Source: Gammaproteobacteria bacterium HGW-Gammaproteobacteria-1 (GTDB lineage Bacteria > Pseudomonadota > Gammaproteobacteria > Thiohalomonadales > Thiohalomonadaceae). From it: DNA of 64,000 bases. The notes beneath the pieces were generated by a model. It did not search any database. It saw only the letters and a program-made list of their open reading frames with translations, and had not been told where the DNA came from. Position numbers and translations under genes: made by a program. The stretch spans positions 333,494-397,493 of the forward strand of contig PGZL01000004.1 of assembly GCA_002840095.1 (NCBI GenBank), written 5' to 3'. Each line of letters opens with the position of its first letter. Positions within the stretch are counted from its first letter, which is position 1. Below are positions 58,093-64,000 of this stretch, in pieces.

Positions 58093-58769
58093 CCATGCAA
58101 TCGGCTGTGGTGCTGGTTTCCGGCGGGCTGGACTCGGCCACGGTGCTGGCCATGGCCCGGGCGCAGGGCTATGCCTGTTATGCGCTGAGTTTCGATTACG
58201 GCCAGCGTCATCGCAGCGAACTGGCGGCCGCCGATCGGGTGGCGCGCAGCCTGGGGGCGGTGGAGCACCGTACCTTTCCCCTGGACCTGCGCCAGTTCGG
58301 CGGCTCGGCCCTGACCGACGACGCCATCGCCGTGCCCGATGCCCCCGGCGAGGGCATTCCGGTCACCTACGTTCCGGCGCGCAACACCGTCTTCATGTCC
58401 CTGGCCCTGGCCTGGGCCGAGGTCCTGGGAGCGGGCGACATCTTCATCGGCGTCAACGCGGTGGATTATTCCGGCTACCCGGACTGCCGCCCCGAGTTCA
58501 TCGCCGCCTTCGAACAGATGGCCAATCTGGCCACCCGGGCCGCGGTGGAGGGCCACCGCCTCACCATCCACGCGCCCCTGATCCACATGAGCAAGGCCGA
58601 AATCATCCGCGCCGGCACCAGCCTGGGCGTCGATTACGGCCAGACCCTCTCCTGCTACAACCCGGACGGCCGGGGCCGTGCCTGCGGCGTATGCGACTCC
58701 TGCCGCCTGCGGGCCGCCGGCTTCGCCGCGGCCGGGCTGCCCGATCCCACCCTCTACCAATCGGGATAA
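58089..58769 (+). CDS. queC: 7-cyano-7-deazaguanine synthase QueC
   Basis: A 226-residue ATP-dependent amidation enzyme that converts CDG to preQ0. The PP-loop is [11 protein letters not shown] near 10, and the C-terminal zinc site is [17 protein letters not shown], four cysteines near 190-206. [11 protein letters not shown] near 93 is the usual block. A second ATG (58095) would also work; the first is used because it overlaps queE. Confidence 0.97.
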   Translation: MTMQSAVVLVSGGLDSATVLAMARAQGYACYALSFDYGQRHRSELAAADRVARSLGAVEHRTFPLDLRQFGGSALTDDAIAVPDAPGEGIPVTYVPARNTVFMSLALAWAEVLGAGDIFIGVNAVDYSGYPDCRPEFIAAFEQMANLATRAAVEGHRLTIHAPLIHMSKAEIIRAGTSLGVDYGQTLSCYNPDGRGRACGVCDSCRLRAAGFAAAGLPDPTLYQSG

Positions 58770-58925
58770 TGCATCGAGCCGCCCAATCAGGTATTTTCGT
58801 CAGGCTTATTTCCTGGAATAACCGACCGCATTACTACATCTACTATTGGCTGCCGCCCATTTCAGGGATCCGATGCAACCATGCCGGCCCGCCAGCGGTC
58901 ACACATTTAGGCGCGAGGAGACATT

Positions 58926-60206
58926 ATGACGTTCGAAAGCTTTGCCGAGGCACAATCCGTGCTGTTGTGGTCCACCTTCGCCATCGCCCTGGTGCTGGGC
59001 GCGGTGGTGAACAAGACCAATTTCTGCACCATGGGTGCGGTATCCGATGCGGTCAACATGGGCGACTGGGGCCGCATGCGGGCCTGGCTGCTGGCCATCG
59101 TCGTGGCGCTGGTAGGCGTCGTGGTACTGGAGGCCGCCGGTCTGGTGGCGGTCAATGACGCCTTCCCGCCCTACCGCATGGGCCAGCTGGTCTGGGCCGA
59201 AAACCTGCTCGGCGGCCTCATCTTCGGCATCGGCATGACCCTGGCCAGCGGTTGCGGCAACAAATGCCTGATCCGTATCGGCGGCGGCAATATCAAGTCC
59301 ATCATGGTGCTGCTGATCATCGGCGTCATCGCCTACTTCATGGTCAACCCCTTCCCCGGCAGCGACCAGACCCTGATGTCCCTGCTGTTCATCGACTGGA
59401 TCCGCCCGCTGGCGGTGAACGTGGGCAGCCACCAGGACCTCGGTTCCCTGGTCAGCAGTGGCAACGCCGTGATGGCGCGCCTGGTGATCGGTGGCCTCAT
59501 CGCCGCCGGCCTGCTGGTGTTCATCCTCAAGTCGGCGGAGTTCCGCGGCAGCTTCGACAACATCCTCGGCGGCGTGGTGGTGGGCCTGTGCGTGCTGGGC
59601 GCCTGGTACGTCACCTCCAACCTGAACCTCAACATCGAGGATGAAGTGGTCGCCCTGCGCGACTCGGTCAACCCCACCAAGGAATACTGGGACATGTATC
59701 CCGACTTCCATGCCGGCATCGACGACAAGCCGGACAGTGCGCCGCTCAGCCCGCAGTCCTTCACCTTCATCAATCCCATGGGACAGACCGTCGGCTACGC
59801 CGGCAAGGGGTTCGACAGCAGCCTGCTGACCTTCGGCATCATGTCGGTGTTCGGCGTGATCCTCGGTTCGCTGCTGTGGTCGCTGCTCAGCAAGGGCTTC
59901 CGCATCGAATGGTTCGCCGGTATGCGTGATTTTCTCAATCACTTCATCGGCGCCGTGCTGATGGGCTTCGGCGGCGTGCTGGCCATGGGCTGCACCGTGG
60001 GCCAGGCCATTACCGGCGTCTCCACCCTGGCGGTCGGTTCCATCATCACCTTCGTCGCCATCGTGTTCGGCAGCGCGCTGACCATGAAGATCCAGTACTA
60101 CAAGATGGTCTACGAAGACGATGCCACCCTGGCCAAGGCGCTGATCACCGCCCTGGTGGACATGCGTCTGCTGCCGTCGTCGCTGCGCAAGCTGGAAGCG
60201 GTGTAA
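58926..60206 (+). CDS. YeeE/YedE family sulfur-compound transporter
   Basis: A 426-residue membrane protein with about ten helices. It has the duplicated sulfur-transport signatures: NKTNFCTMGAVSDAV near 29, TLASGCGNKCLIRIGGGN near 104 and GFGGVLAMGCTVGQAITG near 347. In this family (TsuA-type) the cysteines line a path for thiosulfate; a role in taking up or moving sulfur species in a sulfur oxidiser is likely. AGGAGACATT lies upstream of the ATG. It may be transcribed alone; about 225 bases of spacer follow. Confidence 0.9.
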   Translation: MTFESFAEAQSVLLWSTFAIALVLGAVVNKTNFCTMGAVSDAVNMGDWGRMRAWLLAIVVALVGVVVLEAAGLVAVNDAFPPYRMGQLVWAENLLGGLIFGIGMTLASGCGNKCLIRIGGGNIKSIMVLLIIGVIAYFMVNPFPGSDQTLMSLLFIDWIRPLAVNVGSHQDLGSLVSSGNAVMARLVIGGLIAAGLLVFILKSAEFRGSFDNILGGVVVGLCVLGAWYVTSNLNLNIEDEVVALRDSVNPTKEYWDMYPDFHAGIDDKPDSAPLSPQSFTFINPMGQTVGYAGKGFDSSLLTFGIMSVFGVILGSLLWSLLSKGFRIEWFAGMRDFLNHFIGAVLMGFGGVLAMGCTVGQAITGVSTLAVGSIITFVAIVFGSALTMKIQYYKMVYEDDATLAKALITALVDMRLLPSSLRKLEAV

Positions 60207-60431
60207 GACTGCTGCGGGAGCCTCTCGGGGCTCCCGCCCGGCCCGGCACAGCCGTGCCCCTTGTGCGGACATGGTGTAGCGGTGTCCGGCGAACCTTGCC
60301 CGATACCGCTGCGCTATATCGGGCCTACGTGACCGGGTTGTTCCTGAAACTTGGAACTTGCCTCTTGTAACTTCCACTTCGATGCTTGCCATTTCCGCTG
60401 AGTGCGGTAGCATATGCGGCTTCTTTAACCT
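60207..60431. other. Intergenic stretch before tRNA-Lys, degenerate heptamer traces
   Basis: 225 bases with no gene. GGCGG-type hairpin sequences near 60215-60245 may terminate the transporter gene. A degenerate AACTTGG-AACTTGC-CTCTTGT stretch near 60348-60375 looks like the relic of a CTTGTAA-class arm. Confidence 0.45.
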
Positions 60432-60507
60432 GGGCCGTTAGCTCAGCCGGTAGAGCACTCGGCTTTTAACCGATTGGTCGTGAGTTCGAGTCTCACACGG
60501 CCCACCA
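60432..60507 (+). tRNA. tRNA-Lys (UUU anticodon)
   Basis: A 76-base tRNA gene with an encoded CCA end. The acceptor pairs GGGCCGT / ACGGCCC, the D arm GCTCAGCCGGTAGAGC, the anticodon loop CTTTTAA giving TTT, and the T arm GTTCGAG are all present. A terminator follows 11 bases after the end. Confidence 0.97.
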
Positions 60508-60517
60508 ATCACCACCC

Positions 60518-60548
60518 ACAAAAAAGCCCGCTGATGCGGGCTTTTTTG
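60518..60548 (+). terminator. Rho-independent terminator after tRNA-Lys
   Basis: AAAAAAGCCCGC and GCGGGCTTTTTT pair around a TGAT loop, with the T-run serving the plus strand. The A-run on the other side would also serve a transcript from the minus strand (permease gene), so it may be bidirectional. Confidence 0.92.
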
Positions 60549-60569
60549 TTTTCTGCCTTCTTCGCAGGG

Positions 60570-60590
60570 TGCGCAGTGCGCACCCTGCGG
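60570..60590. repeat. GGGTGCGCAGTGCGCACCC palindrome
   Basis: A single copy of the unit GGGTGCGCAGTGCGCACCC at about 60570-60588, the same family as at 23.5 and 41.1 kb, between tRNA-Lys and the permease 3' end. Confidence 0.8.
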
Positions 60591-60616
60591 TGCACACTGC
60601 CTCCCGCATATTCCCA

Positions 60617-62491
60617 TCAGAACACGATATTCAGCATGGTCAGGCTGACGATCAGGAACAGCACCGTCATGATGCCGCCGGCGCGCATGAAGTCGATTAC
60701 GCGATAGCCGGCCGGGCCCATGATCAGGGCGTTGACCTGGTGGGTCGGCAGGAAGAAGGAGTTGGAGGTGGCGATGGCCACGGTGAGGGCGAATACCGCG
60801 GGGTCGGCGCCGGCCTGCACCGCGATGTTCACCGCCAGCGGCACCAACAGCACCGTGGCGCCGACGTTGGACATCACCAGGGTGAAGAACGTCGCCAGCA
60901 CAGCGATGACGGCCTGCAGCAGGACGTGATTCACGTCACCGCCGAGCAGGGTCAGGGTCTGCACCGCTATCCAGTTGGCCGTGCCGCTGGTTTCCACAGC
61001 CTGACCGAGCGGGATCAGACTGGCCAGCAGGAATACAGTTTTCCAGCTCACGGCGCCGTAGGCTTCGTCGATGGTCAAGACACCGGTCAGGATCATGCCC
61101 ATGGCGCCGGTGAGCAGGGCGATGGACAGACGCACGTCGGTGAACAGAATCATGCTCAGGGCGATGACGAAGAAGACCAGGGCGAAGTGCACCTTGTGCG
61201 GCCGCAGCTCCTCGTGCGGATAGTCGGTGGTGATGACGAGGAAATCGCGGCGGTTCTTTTCCACCGCGGCAAGGTCGTCCCAGCTGCTGTGCTGGAGCAG
61301 GGTGTCGCCGGACTGCAGCACCACGTCGCGCAGGTTTTCCTTGATCACCTCGGTGCCCCGATAGACGGCCAGTACGTTGAGGCCGTAGGTCTTGCGCAGG
61401 CGCTGCTCCTTGAGGGACTTGCCGATCAGGCGCGAGTTGGGCGGGATGACGATTTCGGAGATACCGGCACGGCTGGAGGTCAGCACATCGGCGAAGTTGT
61501 TCATGCCGCCGGTGCGGTCCAGCTTGTAGGCATCGGCCTGGCGCTGGATGGCTTCGTTGGAACCCATCAGGGCGAGCACGGCGTTGGCCGGCACCGCCAC
61601 GTCGCGCGACGGGCTGATGCGGGCGTCGTCGCCGATGCGCAGGGCGATGATGGAGACGTCGTGGCCGAACGCGGCCTCCAGTTCCTCCACCGTCTTGTCC
61701 GCCAGCGGGCTGCCGGCTGCCAGGCAGACCTCGAAGATATCGCCGCTCAGGCCGTACTGGCTGCGGAAGTACTCCATGGTGCTGATGCCTTCGCCGCCTT
61801 CGGTCTTGTTGACCGGCAGGACGAAGCGGCCGGCGAGCACGAAGTAGATGATGCCGGTGGCGACCAGGGCAAGGCCGATGGGCGTCACGGCGAACAGGTC
61901 GAAGGTCTGCATCGCCTCCATCCCCTGGGCAGTGAGCGATTTGTTCGAGGTGAGAATCAGATCGTTGAGCAGAATCAGCGGGCTGGAGCCGATCATCGTG
62001 ATGGTGCCGCCGAGGATGGCGCAGAAGCCCATGGGCATCAGCAGGCGCGACATGGGCAGGCCGGTACGGTTGGAAATGCGGCTGACCACCGGCAGGAACA
62101 GGGCCGCGGCACCGACGTTCTGCATGAAGCTGGAGATGAAGCCCACGGTGCTGGAGATGAGGGGGATGATGCGCTGCTCGGTGGAGCCGCCGATCTTCAT
62201 GATGAAGTTGGCCACCTTGCCCATGACGCCGGTCTTGTCGAGGCCGGCGCCGATGATCATGACGGCAATGATGGAGATCACGGCGTTACTGGCGAAACCG
62301 TCGAACAGGTGCTTCGCATCCACCAGCGACGGCACCACGGCGTCAGGGATTACGGTGGTCAGGCCGAGCAGCACCATGATTACCACAGCGGCCACATCGA
62401 CGCGCACGACTTCCGAGACAAACAGATAGATGGTGAAGGCGAGTATTGCCATCACCCAGATCATTTCCGTGGTGAGGGTGAGATTTTCCAA
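60617..62491 (-). CDS. SLC13-type permease with two TrkA-C (RCK_C) domains
   Basis: A 624-residue membrane protein. Two membrane blocks (about 5-200 and 400-624) flank a cytoplasmic region with two RCK_C-like domains (about 215-300 and 305-385, VAVPANAVLALMGSNEAI and NSRLIGKSLKEQRLR). The repeats IGSSPLILLNDLIL and MSNVGATVLLVPLAVNIAV are SLC13-like. Such proteins move sulfate or other divalent anions with sodium; with sox genes next door, sulfate handling is a reasonable inference. The start is a TTG preceded by AAGGAG. Confidence 0.88.
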   Translation of the reverse strand: MENLTLTTEMIWVMAILAFTIYLFVSEVVRVDVAAVVIMVLLGLTTVIPDAVVPSLVDAKHLFDGFASNAVISIIAVMIIGAGLDKTGVMGKVANFIMKIGGSTEQRIIPLISSTVGFISSFMQNVGAAALFLPVVSRISNRTGLPMSRLLMPMGFCAILGGTITMIGSSPLILLNDLILTSNKSLTAQGMEAMQTFDLFAVTPIGLALVATGIIYFVLAGRFVLPVNKTEGGEGISTMEYFRSQYGLSGDIFEVCLAAGSPLADKTVEELEAAFGHDVSIIALRIGDDARISPSRDVAVPANAVLALMGSNEAIQRQADAYKLDRTGGMNNFADVLTSSRAGISEIVIPPNSRLIGKSLKEQRLRKTYGLNVLAVYRGTEVIKENLRDVVLQSGDTLLQHSSWDDLAAVEKNRRDFLVITTDYPHEELRPHKVHFALVFFVIALSMILFTDVRLSIALLTGAMGMILTGVLTIDEAYGAVSWKTVFLLASLIPLGQAVETSGTANWIAVQTLTLLGGDVNHVLLQAVIAVLATFFTLVMSNVGATVLLVPLAVNIAVQAGADPAVFALTVAIATSNSFFLPTHQVNALIMGPAGYRVIDFMRAGGIMTVLFLIVSLTMLNIVF

Positions 62492-62713
62492 CGTCCAGCT
62501 CCTTTGCTTTTATGGGGCCACACCGTTCGCTGCGGTAAACGTGTGGTTCAGGTGGCGGGTTTTACGCATCAGCCGGCAGGCTGCCGTTGTTACGGCGCGG
62601 TAACCCGCCCGCCATGATACTGAAAAGCTTGGGGCGGTGCCATTCCGCACCGGCTTCGCCAGAGGCGAACCCCGTGCGCGGGGCACAGGAAGACGGATAC
62701 AAATTGAGTTATC

Positions 62714-62741
62714 AAAAAAAACCCGGCCGAAGCCGGGTTTT
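62714..62741 (-). terminator. Rho-independent terminator of the sox operon end
   Basis: On the minus strand AAAACCCGGC / GCCGGGTTTT closes on TTCG and is followed by a run of T. It lies 18 bases after the soxA stop, so soxA is the last gene of this unit. Confidence 0.92.
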
Positions 62742-62758
62742 CACTGGGTTGGACGCGG

Positions 62759-63598
62759 TTACTTGCGGGTGCCCGGGCCGTTCACCTTGATGCCGTTGCT
62801 CATGTAGGTGTGGAAGTATTCCAGCGCACGGTATTCGTCACCCTGATCCGGGAAGGCCTTGGCGCGCACCTGCTCGTTACAGCCGCCATAGCGGCGGTGC
62901 AGGGTACCCAGCTCACCCCACTTCTGGCGGTATACCGGGAAGTGGGTGGTGTGGCCCAGGGCCGGGCTCAGCATTTCGGCACGGATGTACAGGCCGGAGC
63001 TGTCCTTGTGGCAGTTGGCACAGGACAGGTTCAGCTGGCCGCGCTTCATGTAGAAGTGACGCTTGCCGCGCTCGTACCATTCCAGGGCGCGGGGATCGTT
63101 CGGCACCTTGACGTTGACCTTGTTGCCGCGCGAGGTGTAGGCCATGTAGGCGGTTACCGCCGCGATGTCGCCCTTCTTGCCCTTGAGAGGCTTCTCGCCG
63201 TTCTTGACGCGGCATTCGTTCACTTCCAGCTCCAGCGTCTTGACGGTATTGCTGGCTGCGTCGAAGTAGGGGTAGTTCTGGCTGATGCCGATGCCGCCGT
63301 TGGGGAAGCAGCTGCCGTAGGTCTTGCCGTTGGCGAAGGGGGTCTTGAACAGCTTCTCGCCCTTCTTCAGCTCGTCCTCGTAGGGCGGGAAGTCCTCTTC
63401 CAGAGCCTCCCAGGTGACGCGGGAAACGGGATCGATGGCATAGACGCCGTTGCCGAACTCGTTGAGCGAAACGCCCGGGAACTTCTTCATGTAGTACTCG
63501 CGGAACTCTTTGAGATCCTGCTGCGGTGACGCCTGCGCGGCGAGCGGTGCACCGACCAGCAAGGCCAGTGCGGTTGCCGTGGTAAGCAATGCTTTCAT
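62759..63598 (-). CDS. soxA: Sulfur-oxidation cytochrome SoxA (mono-haem type)
   Basis: A 279-residue periplasmic c-type cytochrome. Sec signal to about residue 23 (AAQAS), one haem motif LSCANCH near 192, and the conserved GGCNEQVRAKAFP near 240 whose cysteine is the axial, persulfide-carrying catalytic ligand. The first haem site of di-haem SoxA is replaced by CFPNGG near 97, so this is the mono-haem class. With SoxX it joins thiosulfate to SoxYZ. It ends the operon. Confidence 0.95.
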   Translation of the reverse strand: MKALLTTATALALLVGAPLAAQASPQQDLKEFREYYMKKFPGVSLNEFGNGVYAIDPVSRVTWEALEEDFPPYEDELKKGEKLFKTPFANGKTYGSCFPNGGIGISQNYPYFDAASNTVKTLELEVNECRVKNGEKPLKGKKGDIAAVTAYMAYTSRGNKVNVKVPNDPRALEWYERGKRHFYMKRGQLNLSCANCHKDSSGLYIRAEMLSPALGHTTHFPVYRQKWGELGTLHRRYGGCNEQVRAKAFPDQGDEYRALEYFHTYMSNGIKVNGPGTRK

Positions 63599-63654
63599 AT
63601 CCTGACTCCTCTTACATCTGGCATGTAGTGGTTATTATATTTCCGGCCAACCCC

Positions 63655-63969
63655 TTAACCGATGGCGGTTTCGGTGGAGTCCTTCTCGCCCTTGTTGTCG
63701 ACCCAGGATAGGGAGACCTTGTCACCCTTCTTGGCGCCGGCGAACTCGATGGAGAGGTAGGGGTTCTTGGAGATGGCGGCGCCCCAGGCGGCGTTGAGCA
63801 CATTGCTGCCGTTGTGGGTGCAGTTGACCTCCTGGATGAAGTGGGCCGGGATGACCTGGCCGGTCTTTTTGTCCTTGCGCTGTCCGGTTTCCATCTCGTG
63901 TTTGATCAGTGCCTTGACGGTGCACACGTCGCCCTTGAGGGTGGCGCGGATCTTGATTGAATCTGCCAT
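63655..63969 (-). CDS. soxZ: Thiosulfate-oxidation carrier protein SoxZ
   Basis: A 104-residue protein of the Ig-like SoxZ fold: ADSIKIRATLKGDVCTVKALIKHEMETGQRKD opens it, and the LSIEFAGAKKGDKVSLSWVDNKG block ends it. SoxZ pairs with SoxY, which carries the sulfur intermediate on a C-terminal cysteine; soxY is expected just beyond the right edge. It is upstream of soxA by 56 bases, which fits the order soxYZA. AGAGGACT lies upstream of the ATG. Confidence 0.95.
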   Translation of the reverse strand: MADSIKIRATLKGDVCTVKALIKHEMETGQRKDKKTGQVIPAHFIQEVNCTHNGSNVLNAAWGAAISKNPYLSIEFAGAKKGDKVSLSWVDNKGEKDSTETAIG

Positions 63970-64000
63970 GTTGAATAGTCCTCTGTCTCTTTCGCTGCGT

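Overview
The window looks like the chromosome of a GC-rich, free-living, sulfur-oxidising and hydrogen-metabolising gammaproteobacterium. The reasons are: a sox fragment (soxZ, soxA) at the right end, two different [NiFe] hydrogenases, an FNR-type regulator, a YeeE/YedE sulfur-compound transporter, and the classical gammaproteobacterial runs ruvCAB-ybgC-tolQRAB-pal-cpoB-queE-queC and fmdB-DUF502-aspS. The taxon (Thiohalomonas / Sulfurivermis-like purple-sulfur-bacterial relatives) is inference, not proven.

Layout. 1-3.5 kb: the end of an Isp-type (group 1e) uptake hydrogenase operon (isp2, hynL) and a HupE nickel permease. 3.6-8.1 kb: a DUF2157/GDYXXLXY membrane pair, a cold-shock protein, an FNR-like regulator, a SemiSWEET and a TIGR02647 protein. 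8.2-16.6 kb (minus): a complete nine-gene V/A-type ATPase operon, G-C-I-K-F-E-A-B-D. 16.8-24 kb (plus, divergent): a group 3b cytosolic bidirectional hydrogenase (beta, gamma, small, large, protease). It is interrupted by a chemoreceptor gene that carries a 94-base deletion and by a four-helix-bundle gene nested in heptamer repeats. 24.3-29.5 kb: accessory DNA with an orphan Rieske protein, a phage-lysis-like pair, a Cys-rich secreted peptide, and a two-gene AT-richer cargo bounded by about 300-base inverted repeats. 29.6-39.7 kb (minus): methyltransferase, HELLH metalloprotease, SDR, HD-GYP, DUF1614, PRPP synthetase, AMP/thymidine phosphorylase and an ATM1-like ABC exporter. 39.9-44.3 kb: fmdB, DUF502, aspS, nadA. 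44.5-48.8 kb: a CHASE2-Ser/Thr kinase, PP2C and two FHA proteins. 48.9-58.8 kb: yebC, ruvCAB, tol-pal, queE, queC. 58.9-64 kb: a YeeE transporter, tRNA-Lys, an SLC13/TrkA-C permease, soxA and soxZ.

The most unusual feature is the density of intergenic inverted-repeat elements, many of them inside operons. One class is built from tandem heptamers (CTTGTAA, TCGAAAC, TTCAAGG, CTTGTCA) arranged as two facing arms. One of these fills the whole ruvA-ruvB gap, and its 12 perfect TCGAAAC copies run into the place where the ruvB start codon should be. Another holds a TIGR02436 four-helix-bundle gene whose Shine-Dalgarno and stop codon overlap the repeat arms. A second class is a longer (about 300 base) element that occurs as an inverted pair twice, once empty (about 6 kb) and once around two genes (27.1-29.55 kb). 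Several genes end with their stop codon inside such a repeat.

Together the genes suggest a chemolithotroph. Electrons come from H2 (membrane-linked group 1e enzyme; soluble NAD(P)-linked group 3b enzyme) and from thiosulfate (Sox), oxygen sensing is by FNR, and a V/A-type ATPase is available as a second ion-translocating ATPase. Everything here comes from reading the sequence; no database search was run.
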